Assembly (NCBI GenBank): GCA_018457135.1
Contig: JAGGDU010000009.1
Location: 1-64,000, forward strand
From: Trichodesmium erythraeum GBRTRLIN201
GTDB taxonomy: Bacteria > Cyanobacteriota > Cyanobacteriia > Cyanobacteriales > Microcoleaceae
Reading direction: 5' to 3'
Length of the DNA: 64,000 nt
The position numbers and the translations under genes were made by a program. The notes beneath the pieces are model-generated. The model saw only the letters and a list, made by a program, of their open reading frames with translations, made no database searches and was not told where the DNA came from. How positions within the stretch are numbered: the first letter of the stretch is position 1; each line of letters begins with the position of its first letter. Below, piece by piece: positions 1 through 10,155 of the stretch.

Positions 1-180
1 CTTTTTTCTGACTCCACCTGCTTTAATTAATCTTTTTTCTGTTTTGGCGATCGCCGACTTTTTTTATGATTCTATTGTTGGGGCATTTTCTATTAATTTT
101 ATTAGCTTTTTATAAGTAATACCAATAATTTTTTTTGTTTCTTTTGGATGATTATAAATATTTTCTAAAGTTGGATTCAT
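1..180 (-). pseudogene. N-terminal relic of a DDE transposase, cut by window edge
   Basis: Read leftward from an ATG at 178-180, the frame gives MNPTLENIYNHPKETKKIIG, then a TAA stop at about codon 39, and then continues in frame with SAIAKTEKRLIKAGG up to the window edge. The order (short N-terminal helix, a G-I-T-Y-K-K-L segment, then a basic K-T-E-K-R...A-G-G stretch) resembles the start of cyanobacterial IS5-like transposases that carry an HTH before the DDE domain. The in-frame stop suggests a dead copy, but the rest lies outside the window. The family call is from memory of the pattern and is moderate at best. Confidence 0.4.
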
Positions 181-1374
181 TTGGGAGACTGTATACATAA
201 ATAGTTTTAATAATTTTACCTTATTTTCTATTTTGGAGATATCTATTGAGGAGGGTATGAACGAGTATTGCCCTGTAATAGAACAAATTATTCGTAAAAA
301 CCATTGCCCTGCAATTGGAACGCACAAATGGAATTATCAGACAGCAGCTCGGTCGATAGCATCGCCGAGAGAATAAATTTGGCAAGCTCTGGCAACAAAC
401 TGAGGTAACAGTAAGGTTGGCAAGGGACTAATTTAATTGGATTTGGGTTCATAGTCGCAAAGAAAATACTGCTGCGCAAAGAGCTGAGGAACGCGATCGC
501 TCTTTGGAGTTGGAAAGACTTAATTACTTATCCCACACTTTACTGACGCACTACCTGCTAATTCTACTTAGATAATACCAATTCCCATAAAGTAACGGTA
601 ACTTTTTGTCAAACTTCAGTTATTAAATAATTAATATAAAAAAATAACTTTTTTACTCTCTTGAGCTAAGTTAATGTTAATTATTATGTTTATTTCTACT
701 CTACTACCCTACTTCCCTACTTTCCTACTCAATAAAATTTAGAAACGTGTTTAAAAAAATGGTCTAAGACTTCAATTATTAAGTAATTAGGACAAAGAGA
801 AAAAATTTTTTGCTTAGTTGATTCTTGTTAATGTTAATTTTATAAATGTTGTAGGAACATTTCAGGTAACCTCCCTACCTACTACCCCTTCACCGGAGCT
901 TACTCAAAGTACCAAGTAGAAAAGTTTTTTTATAAATTGTATTATTCCTATTTTATATTGTTGAAGTTTCAAGGCTAACAAAACTTATTAAATCCCAGCA
1001 GATAGTCCTACATTATTAATTTATTTTTGAAGCTCTCTTCTCATTATTCTCAGTTAAAAAGGTACCTTAAAAATAGATATTCTTGACTGCTTTATTAATT
1101 ACTGGGGGCTTAACTTTTAAATTTATGTGATTTATTCTTTATAATATTATTTAGATTATAACTAAATTCAACTGAGCAACGATTTGTGATAGCAAAAATC
1201 ATCTCAAAAGTATCTACTAATCTACCATCACAATCAAAAATAATTATTTTAATAATGATTAAAATACAATTGTTAATTTGTACTTAATTCTATTATGAGT
1301 GATTGCAGTTTTTTGGGAGTATATCCGATCAAATATAAATCCAAAATAATTGGAGTAGATACTTAATGTAATAT
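181..1374. other. Long spacer without an intact gene
   Basis: No convincing intact gene is seen. On the + strand, about 465-581 reads in frame as a charged coiled segment (A-A-Q-R-A-E-E-R-D-R-S-L-E-L-E-R-L) ending at a TAA. It looks like the C-terminal tail of an Uma2-type or similar coiled protein whose upstream part is lost; this is weak. The remainder is very AT-rich. Confidence 0.3.
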
Positions 1375-2301
1375 TTATTCAAGATTAGCACGAGCATTTC
1401 GTTGCAGCATTTCTGGCTTAATACGTCGCAATGCAGAGGCGGGAAACTGCTTATTCCAATCTTCCTGTGATATCTCTGCTAGTTTTGTTAACTTAGGTAC
1501 TAAATTATTAGGGTAAGGTTGAAACTCATCAATATTTGTCTCTTGAGCAAATCTTTGATTCCAAGGACAAACATCTTGACAAATATCACAACCTGCAACC
1601 CATCCTTTTAAATTTGACTTAATATGTACAGGGAGTTTTGGATTTCTATTTTCAATTGTATGATAAGCAATACAAAGATTGGCATCAATAACAAAAGATT
1701 CTACAATTGCATTAGTAGGACAAGCTTCAAGACAACGAGTACAACTACCACAATGTTCAGTATGGGGGCGATCATTTGTCAACTCTAGGTTCGTTAGCAC
1801 TTCGCCCAAAAACACCCATGAACCATATTCTCTAGTAATTAGATTACCATTTTTTGCTATCCAACCCACACCAGCTTGCTCCGCTAATGGTTTTTCCATA
1901 ATAGGACCAGTATCTACATAATAGCGAGTTAAAATCTCTTGATCTTGCTCTTGCAGCCAGTTTACCAGAGATTTTAACTTTTTGTGCATTACTTTATGAT
2001 AATCTCTACCCCACCCATAACGAGAAATTTTACCAATCTCACTACTTTCAGAATGTTTATGTGGGGTATAATAGTTGAGTGCCACACAAATAACAGACTT
2101 TACCTCTGGCATCACCTTCTTCAAATCCTGTCTTTTAGGGTTAGCCATCCATTCTAAATCTGCCTGATAACCCTTATTCAACCAACTTTGTAATCTATTT
2201 ATTTCTGAGCTCAATTTGTTAGCTGAAGTTATTCCAACCTTATGAAATCCAACTTCTAGCGCTTTTTGTTTGATTTGACTACTACTAATATATAATTTCA
2301 T
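1375..2301 (-). CDS. queG: Epoxyqueuosine reductase QueG
   Basis: QueG carries out the last step of queuosine synthesis, reducing epoxyqueuosine to queuosine in tRNA wobble positions with cobalamin and two [4Fe-4S] clusters. The 308-residue protein has the family's usual length. It has an N-terminal domain with the conserved stretches MANPKRQDL and RYGWGRDYHKVMHKKL, then GPIMEKPLAEQAGVGWIAKN, then two ferredoxin-like clusters: C-G-S-C-T-R-C-L-E-A-C-P at about residues 184-196 and C-D-I-C-Q-D-V-C-P-W-N at about 235-248. All eight cluster cysteines are present. The gene stands alone, flanked by long spacers. The start at 2301 gives the conserved N-terminus (SQIKQKALEVGFHKVGI), so no later start is preferred. 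Confidence 0.96.
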   Translation of the reverse strand: MKLYISSSQIKQKALEVGFHKVGITSANKLSSEINRLQSWLNKGYQADLEWMANPKRQDLKKVMPEVKSVICVALNYYTPHKHSESSEIGKISRYGWGRDYHKVMHKKLKSLVNWLQEQDQEILTRYYVDTGPIMEKPLAEQAGVGWIAKNGNLITREYGSWVFLGEVLTNLELTNDRPHTEHCGSCTRCLEACPTNAIVESFVIDANLCIAYHTIENRNPKLPVHIKSNLKGWVAGCDICQDVCPWNQRFAQETNIDEFQPYPNNLVPKLTKLAEISQEDWNKQFPASALRRIKPEMLQRNARANLE

Positions 2302-2544
2302 TTATCTGCTAAAAATTACTACAAATACTTAACTGGTTTCTTACATGAGACCTAACTGTGGAAATATTTTAACAAATTGGGAATTGGGAGTAATTGATGT
2401 GATAAAAGTATTTTCATTATGATGGCAAAAAAATCAAGACTTGATCAAAATGCTTTTGAAAGCCCTATTATTTAATCCGATCCTATCTTAATACATCAGC
2501 TATAAGCTTATGTATTAAGAGAATCTAAAGAAGTTTTATTCCTA

Positions 2545-2621
2545 GTGCAGGATGGCAGAAATAAGTGACCAGTAGAAGCAATGTCTTCTTCCTGAGATAG
2601 AATACTCAGAGGTGCGATCGC
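2545..2621 (+). repeat. Left terminal inverted repeat of IS630 copy 1
   Basis: This 77-bp end starts GTGCAGGATGGCAGAAATAA and finishes at a HIP1 octamer GCGATCGC. It pairs with 4071-4147 with four mismatches. Confidence 0.9.
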
Positions 2622-2727
2622 ATCGGAGAGGCCAGCCCCAAAAAGTGACCACTAAAAAAAGTGATTTATGAAGTCAACTAGAATTTGTGCAAGCCCAATC
2701 AATCAGCCTAGTCAACCCCATGAATGA

Positions 2728-3976
2728 ATGCCTATCCCCAAAGCTCAATCCATAATCCTGTCGCCTAGACAGAAAAACCTGCTGCAAGTTCTAGCCAGTC
2801 AGACCACCAATTCCTATCCCCTGGTCAGAAGAGTAAAACTCATCCTAGCTGCGGCCTCTGGAACCAAAATTAGAACGATAAGTGAACAACTACAAACTAC
2901 ATAGAAGGCAAGTGAGGCAGTAGCGAAAAAGGTCGTTGGAGGCTTCTGAACAACTGGCAATTGCTGAAACTCAACAGGTGAGCGACAAGAAGTTAAGGAC
3001 ACTGACAGAAGACATTCTCAGTGATGCTCCCCGACCAGGAACAACCAAATTTTTCTCCGTGGAGCAAGTGGTCCAAATCTTAGCATAGGCCAGTGAAGAC
3101 CCAAAACAATCTCAAAGACCAGTGAGTCATTAGACTCCAAGGGAGCTAGCAGAAAAAACCATAGATAGAAGGATTGTGGAGAAGATTTCACCCCGTAGTG
3201 TGGGGCGTTTTTTAAAAGGAAGAGACTCTACAACCTCATGGTCATCGTTACTGGTTAAACTCTAATCCCTCTGACCCAGTAGCTTTTCGCGACCAGGTTA
3301 AATCTATCTGTCAGTGATATCTGTCGGCCCAAGAATTACTCGAAAAAGGAATTCATCTGATTAGTACCGATAAAATGACGAGTATCCCAGCTAATGAGAG
3401 AATTGGCCCCACTCAACCAATAGAGCCAGGACAAGTCGAACGCAATGAGTTTGAGTACATTTCCCTAGGTACTCAATGTCTACTGGCCAACTGGCACATA
3501 GCCAAAAGACAAATCATTACCCCTTCAATTAAGGCCACCCCCAGAGAAGTTGATTTTCTGCAACACATTGAACAGACTATCCATACTGAATTCTGATGGA
3601 GGATGAATTTTTCGGATTAGAGCAACTCAATACTCATAAATCTGAATGATTAGTCCGTCAAGTGGCTCAATGTTGTGGTATTCAGACTGATTTGGGGGTA
3701 AAACAGAAATCAGGTATTCGAGACTCTATAGTAACTCGTGCTGCTTTTTTGTCTGAGGAGTCTCACCGGATTCGCTTTGTTTATATCCCTAAACATACTT
3801 CTTGGCTGAATCAAATTGAGTGTTGGTTCTCTATTTGGGCCAGGGGTTGACTCCGGCGTAGTAGTTTCTCTTCCACCTCAGAGCTCAAGCAGAAGATACT
3901 AAATTTTATTGACTATTTCAACTGTACTCTAGCCAGACCTTGTTGCTGGAAATTTCAGGGGTTTGAGCGAGGATGA
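2728..3976 (+). pseudogene. IS630 transposase, broken (copy 1)
   Basis: The frame opens at ATG 2728 (MPIPKAQSIILSPRQKNLLQ), passes an HTH region (RRVKLILAAASGTKIRTISEQLQ split by a one-base insertion near 2900), then SVEQVVQILA, TPRELAEKTIDRR, the first catalytic Asp in S-T-D-K-M-T-S-I near 3366, FEYISLGTQCLLANWHIAK, QLNTHKSE, and the C-terminal FVYIPKHTSWLNQIECWFS block with the catalytic Glu, ending at TGA 3974-3976. In-frame stops fall where the family usually has Trp or Arg: VRQ*RKR, SH*TPREL, SE*LVRQ and RG*LRRS. The second catalytic Asp position reads Glu (LEQLN instead of the usual DNLN-like motif). The gene cannot make an active enzyme. Confidence 0.85.
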
Positions 3977-4070
3977 TTAACCAGATTCAGATTTATGCTC
4001 ATACTGGCTCAAGCATCAAACTCTATGCCGATCATTTTTAGCTTGGCTATTGACTATTTATTTTACGAGG

Positions 4071-4147
4071 GCGATCACACTTCTGAGTATTCTATCTCAG
4101 GAAGAATACATCGCTTCTACTGGTCACTTATTTCTGCCATCCTGCAC
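4071..4147 (-). repeat. Right terminal inverted repeat of IS630 copy 1
   Basis: Reverse complement of the left end, differing at four positions (A/G, C/A, G/A and C/T). It ends ...CCATCCTGCAC directly before the flanking TA. Confidence 0.9.
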
Positions 4148-4340
4148 TAGTAAAACTATGTGTACATTGGGGATACAATTATTTTCATTAACTCTTTCGA
4201 CTTTAAACATCTGCCCTGGTAGATTTTATAGAGAATTTATAAATCGGAATCTATGTTTAGATAAATGGCTGAAGCCCTTACATTGAGTGAGATAGTTTTC
4301 CACTTACAAGAGATTTTTAAAACTTCAGGCCAATCTCCTA

Positions 4341-4763
4341 TTAAATGTCTTCTGGTATGCTTGCCTCCAACTTTAAACAGTTTCTACCATCTATTTGCAA
4401 TCTATATTCTACATTATCCATGAGTCTATTCATAATTAACCATCCATAACCACTTTCTTGTTTAGCATCTGGTGTGGGTGGGTTATAATCCTCTGTATGG
4501 TAACCTTGACCATAGTCCCAAATTTCTAAAGCAATATCATTGTTTTTTATTTCTAAGCGTATTAGTACAGGTAAGTGTGGCTTGTCTTTATGAGCATGAC
4601 GAATCACATTGGAATAAGCCTCCGCCAATACTAAACGCAAACGGTTAGATTGACGAGGCCAATCAATATGTTTTCCTAGCTCTATTTCTAAACTACTTAA
4701 TAACCAATTTTCAACAATAGTCAAAAAATTTATATCACTTGGCACCTGAAGCTCAGTTTTCAT
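4341..4763 (-). CDS. RsbW-like anti-sigma factor / serine kinase (HATPase_c_2)
   Basis: A GHKL-type ATPase of the RsbW/SpoIIAB class, which in partner-switching systems binds a sigma factor or phosphorylates an STAS antagonist. Seen from the start MKTELQVPSD: an N-box (VLAEAYSNVIRHAH with the E and N), a G1 box (LEIWDYGQGY) and a G2 region (SGYGWLIMNRLMDNV). The start at 4763 is preferred because GGAGG lies 12 nt upstream and the N-terminus then matches family length (140 residues). An ATG at 4802 would add 13 residues and overlap the upstream gene by 35 nt. The gene follows the PP2C response regulator on the same strand with a 4-nt gap and is surely co-transcribed with it. No sigma factor or STAS gene is in view. 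Confidence 0.88.
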   Translation of the reverse strand: MKTELQVPSDINFLTIVENWLLSSLEIELGKHIDWPRQSNRLRLVLAEAYSNVIRHAHKDKPHLPVLIRLEIKNNDIALEIWDYGQGYHTEDYNPPTPDAKQESGYGWLIMNRLMDNVEYRLQIDGRNCLKLEASIPEDI

Positions 4764-4767
4764 AAAT

Positions 4768-6429
4768 TCACAGAACCTCCAGAGATAGTATAGTTTGGTC
4801 ATCTTCCTGAACCTGATTATCAGTTCGGATATAAGCCAATAAACTATTCAGGTCTAGTTGGCTTTTATGTTCCTTGAGAAGTTTCCATAAACCTTCTTGT
4901 TGCAACATTACACGACTTACTTCCCCACTATCAGTAGCCTTTTGAACTACCGTAGCTTCAGTGATGCCATCACTAGTCAAAAGGAATACATCTCCTGAAT
5001 CTAACTCTATAGTACCTGCTTTGCCTCTCCATATTGGCAATATTCCTAAAGGAATACCACGATCTTTAAGGAAATTTGGTACTTGCTCAGAACCTTTGTT
5101 TCCAGTATTTACCAATGGGTTTTTAGACCATACCAAGGGATATATATGGCCAGCATTAGCATAGGCTAATGAGCCATTTTCTGGTGTATAACGAGCCAAA
5201 ACCATTGTAATGAAGCAATTACTGCTAATCAGATCGTCTGAAAGACTACTGTTAAGATTGTGCATAACTTCGTAGGGTTCTGGGGAATTTTCTTGAGAAA
5301 GTTCTCGTCGCATCAAAGAAATAGCACTAGCCATGAATAACGCAGCAGGTACTCCCTTACCCGAAACATCTCCCAATGCTAACCATATTTCCCCTTGAGG
5401 GTGAGTATAAACTTCAAAAAAATCACCTCCTACTTCTCTAGCTGGATAGCAACAAGCCTGTATCCTGAACTTATCAAAATCTGGCCAACTTTGACGCAAT
5501 AAGTTGCTTTGTATTTGACGAGCTACTTCTAGCTCATTACGCATTTGTTCAGCCAATTCCCTAGTACGCTGATATAGTTTAGCTTGGGACAATGCTAAAG
5601 CTCCTTGCTCTAACACACTTTCTATAAACTTTATATCTTCATCAGACCAGAAATTACTACTGTTTTGTTGATTAAGGGCTAAAACTGCCAGTAAATCTTG
5701 CTGGTAAATCAGAGGGACTATTAATTTGCAACTATTTTTATTTGAACCTTCTTCAAAGTAGGTTTGACGACTTTTTACTACTTGCAATAACAATTCTTCA
5801 GTGATGGGAAAGTTTTTCTCGGTATTTTCAGAGCTTTGATAAGAAACAGGCTTAGATATTAAGCGATCGCCTGCTACTGGCCATAAGATTCCTTCTGTTG
5901 CTGTAAAAGTTTGTCCTACTGTTTTAACTATTGTCGATAACATATCAGAGTAATCCAATGATTCTCTAATCACACTCATTACCTCATTCAAAATAGATTC
6001 TCGTCGCAGAGCCAGAGTCAAAGTCTTAGTTCTTTGCTTCAGCACTTTGTAGGTTTCTGAAGCTTGTTGAACTACTAATTTTAGTTCTTCTGGAGTCCAT
6101 GGTTTTGTGATATACTTAAATACTTTGCCTGAGTTAATTGCTTCTACTAAATCTTCTACATCTGTATAGCCTGTAAGTAGAATTCTCACTGTATCTGGAA
6201 ATATTTCAAAGGTTCTCCCTAAAAACTCTGTACCATTCATTTCTGGCATTCTTTGGTCAGAGATAATAAGTGCCATTTCTCCTTCCGCTTTTAAAACATC
6301 CATTGCAGTGAAGGCACTATCTGCCTTATATACTTTAAAATCTCGCCTAAACGTCCTGTACAACAAATCTAAATTATCTGGTTCGTCATCAACAACCAGC
6401 AATTTCAGTTTCCTATCTCCCAAACTCAT
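4768..6429 (-). CDS. Response regulator with GAF and SpoIIE/RsbU-type PP2C phosphatase
   Basis: This 553-residue cytoplasmic signalling protein has three parts. Residues 1-125 are a receiver domain with the acidic pair LLVVDDEPDN, the phospho-acceptor Asp58 (LIISDQRMPEMNG) and the conserved Lys in FKYITKPW. About 145-300 is a GAF-like sensor segment. About 310-553 is a PP2C-SpoIIE phosphatase with metal-binding motifs EVGGDFFEVY, GDVSGKGVPAALFM and LTSDGITEA, and a C-terminal EDDQTILSL. Phosphorylation of Asp58 probably controls dephosphorylation of an STAS-type antagonist (family knowledge). The RsbW-like kinase follows immediately, so the pair forms a phosphatase/kinase partner-switch module. 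The matching histidine kinase and STAS protein are elsewhere. Confidence 0.93.
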   Translation of the reverse strand: MSLGDRKLKLLVVDDEPDNLDLLYRTFRRDFKVYKADSAFTAMDVLKAEGEMALIISDQRMPEMNGTEFLGRTFEIFPDTVRILLTGYTDVEDLVEAINSGKVFKYITKPWTPEELKLVVQQASETYKVLKQRTKTLTLALRRESILNEVMSVIRESLDYSDMLSTIVKTVGQTFTATEGILWPVAGDRLISKPVSYQSSENTEKNFPITEELLLQVVKSRQTYFEEGSNKNSCKLIVPLIYQQDLLAVLALNQQNSSNFWSDEDIKFIESVLEQGALALSQAKLYQRTRELAEQMRNELEVARQIQSNLLRQSWPDFDKFRIQACCYPAREVGGDFFEVYTHPQGEIWLALGDVSGKGVPAALFMASAISLMRRELSQENSPEPYEVMHNLNSSLSDDLISSNCFITMVLARYTPENGSLAYANAGHIYPLVWSKNPLVNTGNKGSEQVPNFLKDRGIPLGILPIWRGKAGTIELDSGDVFLLTSDGITEATVVQKATDSGEVSRVMLQQEGLWKLLKEHKSQLDLNSLLAYIRTDNQVQEDDQTILSLEVL

Positions 6430-7071
6430 GCTATATCTTGGCTCCTAGACAAATTTTTAGATATTGCACTCTCATTTTTGCCATTAGAGTATTTCATAGT
6501 CAAATATTTCAGCTTAGTCATATCTACATAATAATAATGTAGAAGTAAACTTTCATAAATTTTGCCTTTACTTTTTCTCGTCATTACCAACTAAATTTAA
6601 GGCTTCTTTGAGAACCCGAGCTATTATGGAGGTTAATTTTTAATAAATCCCTATCTATAGAGCCCTTATCTGTCTTGAATTGATACCAAGCTATAGCTAA
6701 AGAATGAGATTACTGCCACCTAATTAGGGTAACTATATTTTCAATTTCTAGGGTTTTGATTAGATTTGTAGTTAGTTTATATCTCTTGGGAATATAATAT
6801 TATAAATCCTGCTAAAGAGATAGCTTGTTATTAGCAATCATGCCAGACACATAAATAATAGCTTTCTATTGCTATCCAACTATAGTTACGAGCCCAAAAG
6901 TAGTAAATTTGTACAGTTAATCTTTTCTTATATTAGCCATCCTCATTATGGTGTCTAAGTGTAAGTGAGTTATCTTTTAAATCCAAGTACCATCAATACA
7001 GATAATTATTGACGCTTGTAGATTATAACAAAGAATTATAGCCAACAGCTTACTTGCCCTATATGTACCAT
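6430..7071. other. Spacer, no gene seen
   Basis: AT-rich spacer between the 5' end of the response-regulator gene and the 3' end of rsmH. It should hold the promoter of the signalling operon. No gene, RNA or repeat was recognised. Confidence 0.5.
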
Positions 7072-7938
7072 TTAGCTTAACTTTTCTGCCAATCTTAGTT
7101 TCGCAGAACGAGCCCGTGGATTTATTGCCACTTCATTATCTTGAGGTTGTATGGGTTTTTTTGTCAATACCTTTAAAATAGAAGCATTTCTCAGGCTATG
7201 TTTGACCAAACGATCCTCTAAACTATGAAAACTAATAATTCCTATTCTACCCCCAATTTTTAGCCAGTGAGGAGCATTCTTGAGGAAAGTTTCTAGACGA
7301 GAAAGTTCCTGATTTACTTCTATTCTGAGAGCTTGAAAAACACGAGTAGCTGGGTGTATTCTACCATAACGGTATTTGTAAGGTACACAGTTGGCAACCA
7401 CTTCGGCCAACTCAGTTGTTGTTTCCAGAGGACGACTTTCTATTATTTTCCTGGCAATGCGCCGGGACAGACGTTCTTCTCCATAGGTATAAAAAATATT
7501 TGCCAACTTGACTTCTTCCCAATGATTAATTATTTTGGCTGCTGTGATAGTTTGTTGCTGATTCATGCGCATATCTAATTTACCTTGATGCCGGAAACTA
7601 AAACCTCGTTCTGGAGTATCCAACTGTACAGAATTTATACCTAAGTCTGCTAATATGCCATCAAATTTGAGATTTTGGGGATCATAATCAGCAAAATTAC
7701 TGTGGCAGAATTGAATGTTAGAGTTGTAAGAGGCCAGTAAAGTTTGAGAAGAGTCGAGCGCTTGTTTATCTTGGTCAATAGCTACTACTTTCACCTCTGG
7801 GGCAGCAGCTAGAATTAACTTAGTATGGCCACCAAATCCCAATGTAGCATCTAAGTAGAGACCTCTAGGACGGATTACTAAACCAGAAATCAACTCACTA
7901 CTTAGAACTGGTATATGGTTCATAATGTCATTACTCAA
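7072..7938 (-). CDS. rsmH: 16S rRNA (cytosine-1402-N4)-methyltransferase RsmH
   Basis: RsmH (MraW) N4-methylates C1402 of 16S rRNA in the ribosomal P site. The 288-residue protein begins [20 protein letters not shown]; the internal Met6 is an equally good start, since many homologs begin HxPVL. SAM-binding motif [16 protein letters not shown] is near residues 27-42, followed by [11 protein letters not shown], the [15 protein letters not shown] block, [15 protein letters not shown], and the C-terminal [15 protein letters not shown] and [10 protein letters not shown] motifs. The gene is not in a dcw cluster here, as is usual in cyanobacteria. Confidence 0.97.
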   Translation of the reverse strand: MSNDIMNHIPVLSSELISGLVIRPRGLYLDATLGFGGHTKLILAAAPEVKVVAIDQDKQALDSSQTLLASYNSNIQFCHSNFADYDPQNLKFDGILADLGINSVQLDTPERGFSFRHQGKLDMRMNQQQTITAAKIINHWEEVKLANIFYTYGEERLSRRIARKIIESRPLETTTELAEVVANCVPYKYRYGRIHPATRVFQALRIEVNQELSRLETFLKNAPHWLKIGGRIGIISFHSLEDRLVKHSLRNASILKVLTKKPIQPQDNEVAINPRARSAKLRLAEKLS

Positions 7939-7979
7939 AGGGCAAAAGTCAAAATTGAAGTATTTACCAAAAGATTGGG

Positions 7980-8095
7980 TTTAAAGCCTCCCCTGCCTAT
8001 CGGGCAACTTTTTAGTTGTTTTTTTAATATATATATGTTACTAATTTATTAGTTAGTTAGTCCCAGACGGGCAGTCATAGAAAAAAACGGACACT
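7980..8095 (+). repeat. Dispersed repeat, copy A, with terminator-like hairpin
   Basis: One of three diverged copies (others at 10031-10155 and, inverted, 34447-34572). Shared landmarks in order: AAAGCCTCCC, (C)AACTTTTTAGTTG followed by a T-run, TAAATATGTT-like, a TTAATTAGT-like stretch, CGGGCGGG-like, and a purine run ending ACGGAC. CAACT-TTTT-AGTTG plus T7 looks like a small intrinsic terminator pointing right. It lies between the divergent rsmH and ndhH genes. Function unknown. Confidence 0.55.
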
Positions 8096-8619
8096 GAAGC
8101 AAGGTGCTACATTTAACTTGTTGAAAACTATGAACCTTATCTGTATAACATCACCGATTAAAGTGAGGATAATTGCAGATATTGTCTTGCTATTTGGCGA
8201 CAAAACATATAAGGCTTGATAGTTTGGATCATATTACCTGAGCGCTCCCTGCACTGTAACAACAACGGAGTCTGTTTTTTTATGTCGCTTAACTTACAAT
8301 CAGCCATCTATTTTGATAGATTTTAGTTCTTCCTTCCTTGGGCTGGAGTGTTCCCTTGTTAAAAAAGTTATTAACTGTACAATTTGACACTTAACTTTTT
8401 AGCTTTTGTCAAGGAATTGACCAAATTTTCAAGGATACCTTTTTAAAATTATATAATTATAATTACATATCAGTAATTTTCAAAAAATTCAAAAATATTT
8501 ATTAAGGTTTTTAGTTAACTATTGCTCCTCACAAAACATAATAGCATTTAGCCTCAAAAAACTCAGGCCAAATAATTGGAAAGAAACATTAAATATTACT
8601 CATTAGGAGAATAGTCAAG
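8096..8619. promoter_or_regulatory. ndhH upstream region and 5' leader
   Basis: AT-rich leader upstream of ndhH. A ribosome binding site AGGAGA lies 8-13 nt before the ATG at 8620. No clear promoter box or riboswitch was recognised in the rest. Confidence 0.4.
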
Positions 8620-9804
8620 ATGAGCCAAATTCAAACTAGAACCGAGCCCATGGTCATTAACATGGGGCCTCATCATCCCTCAATGCATGGGGTATTAAGG
8701 TTGATTGTTACTTTAGATGGAGAAGATGTAATTGACTGTGAACCTGTAATTGGTTACTTACACAGGGGCATGGAAAAGATTGCGGAAAACCGCACTAATA
8801 CAATGTTTGTTCCTTACGTTAGTCGTTGGGATTATGCTGCGGGAATGTTTAATGAGGCCGTAACAGTAAATGCTCCGGAACAACTGGCCGACATAGCAGT
8901 TCCTAAAAGGGCTAGTTATATCCGGGTAATTATGCTGGAACTAAACCGGATTGCTAATCACTTGTTATGGCTTGGCCCATTCCTGGCGGATGTCGGGGCC
9001 CAAACTCCTTTCTTCTACATCTTCCGAGAAAGGGAAATGATTTATGACTTGTGGGAAGCTGCTACAGGTTATCGAATGGTAAACAATAATTATTTCCGTA
9101 TTGGTGGGGTAGCTGCTGATTTGCCTTATGGTTGGGTGGATAAGTGCGAAGATTTTTGTGATTATTTTTTACCCAAGGTTGATGAGTATGAACGTCTGAT
9201 TACTAATAACCCAATTTTCCGTCGCCGAATTATGGGATTAGGTGTAATTAGTCGGGAAGAGGCGATTAACTGGGGACTTTCTGGACCTATGTTGCGAGCT
9301 TCTGGGGTAAAGTGGGATTTACGGAAGGTTGACCATTATGAGTGTTATGACGATTTTGACTGGGAAGTTCACTGGGAAAAAGATGGAGATTGTTTGGCGC
9401 GATATCTCGTGCGGATTCGAGAAATGCGAGAGTCGGTTAATATTATTCGTCAAGCTATTAAAGGACTTCCTGGTGGGCCTTATGAAAATCTGGAAGCTAA
9501 ACGGATGGCTGAGGGGCCTAAGTCCGAGTGGAATGATTTTGATTACCAATTTTTAGGTAAAAAAATTCCTCCGACTTTTAAGATTCCTAAAGGTGAGCAT
9601 TATGTTCGCATTGAAAGTGGTAAGGGAGAGATTGGAATTTATATTATTGGTGATAATAATATTTTTCCTTGGCGTTTTAAGATTCGGGCGGCAGATTTCG
9701 TAAATTTGCAGATTTTTCCTCATATTTTGCAGGGTGCGAAAGTGGCGGATCTTGTGGCTATTTTAGGTAGTATTGACATTATTATGGGGTCTGTGGATCG
9801 ATAG
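8620..9804 (+). CDS. ndhH: NAD(P)H-quinone oxidoreductase subunit H (NDH-1 49 kDa-type)
   Basis: NdhH is the thylakoid NDH-1 subunit homologous to NuoD. It forms part of the plastoquinone pocket in the peripheral arm and takes part in cyclic electron flow, respiration and CO2 uptake. The 394-residue length equals the usual cyanobacterial and chloroplast NdhH. Typical motifs are [29 protein letters not shown], the central [20 protein letters not shown] and the C-terminal [12 protein letters not shown]. It has a good AGGAGA ribosome binding site. It stands alone, as ndhH often does in cyanobacteria, and nothing downstream appears co-transcribed. Confidence 0.98.
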   Translation: MSQIQTRTEPMVINMGPHHPSMHGVLRLIVTLDGEDVIDCEPVIGYLHRGMEKIAENRTNTMFVPYVSRWDYAAGMFNEAVTVNAPEQLADIAVPKRASYIRVIMLELNRIANHLLWLGPFLADVGAQTPFFYIFREREMIYDLWEAATGYRMVNNNYFRIGGVAADLPYGWVDKCEDFCDYFLPKVDEYERLITNNPIFRRRIMGLGVISREEAINWGLSGPMLRASGVKWDLRKVDHYECYDDFDWEVHWEKDGDCLARYLVRIREMRESVNIIRQAIKGLPGGPYENLEAKRMAEGPKSEWNDFDYQFLGKKIPPTFKIPKGEHYVRIESGKGEIGIYIIGDNNIFPWRFKIRAADFVNLQIFPHILQGAKVADLVAILGSIDIIMGSVDR

Positions 9805-9847
9805 TAAGATCAATTGTTAAAAGGTAAAATTTAAAAGTCACAAAAGT

Positions 9848-10017
9848 AAGCATTCAGCATTCAGTATGCTTCCTAAATAGTAACTTTACTAGCTTATGAG
9901 TTATTAACATCAAAGGAAGCAGAAATTAGTCTCTGTGGAGAATTAATGAAATTAGTCATCGGCTAATCTTAGTAGTTGCTTGAATATGTTTAAAAACTGA
10001 CTGAAAGCTGAATGCTT
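9848..10017. repeat. Short inverted-repeat element of the AAGCATTCAGC type
   Basis: An 18-bp end AAGCATTCAGCATTCAGT (9848-9865) is matched as its reverse complement at 10000-10017 with one mismatch. About 130 bp without coding content lies between. Related AAGCATTCA motifs occur at 51590-51605 and in the hairpin at 51951-51980. Confidence 0.5.
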
Positions 10018-10030
10018 GCAAAAAAATTGT

Positions 10031-10155
10031 GCTTAAAGCCTCCCCCATAAGGAAAGAATTTTTTAGTTGTTTTTTTAATAAATATGTTTTAATTATGTAA
10101 AAAATTAATTAGTCACGGGCGGGTAGTCTGAGGTAGAAAACAGACTTACTGGACA
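10031..10155 (+). repeat. Dispersed repeat, copy B
   Basis: Same family as 7980-8095 and 34447-34572. It shares AAAGCCTCCCCC, TTTTTAGTTGTTTTTTTAATA, AAATATGTTTT, TTAATTAGTCACGGGCGGG and the purine-rich end. The hairpin stem is weaker than in copy A because the left arm reads GAATT. Confidence 0.5.

Larger units (their letters stand above)
2543..4149 (+). mobile_element. IS630-family element, copy 1 (defective)
   Basis: The element is bounded by a TA on each side (2543-2544 and 4148-4149), as expected for IS630/Tc1/mariner insertion at TA. It has 77-bp terminal inverted repeats at 2545-2621 and 4071-4147 that match at 73 of 77 positions by eye. Inside is a rightward IS630-type transposase reading frame broken by several stops and a frameshift. 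A second, shorter copy lies at 15148-16492. The inverted repeats are long for this family, where a few tens of bases are usual. Confidence 0.92.

Noticed and set aside
4050-4286. 78-codon rightward open frame
   Set aside because: It spans the right inverted repeat of IS630 copy 1 and has no protein-like pattern.
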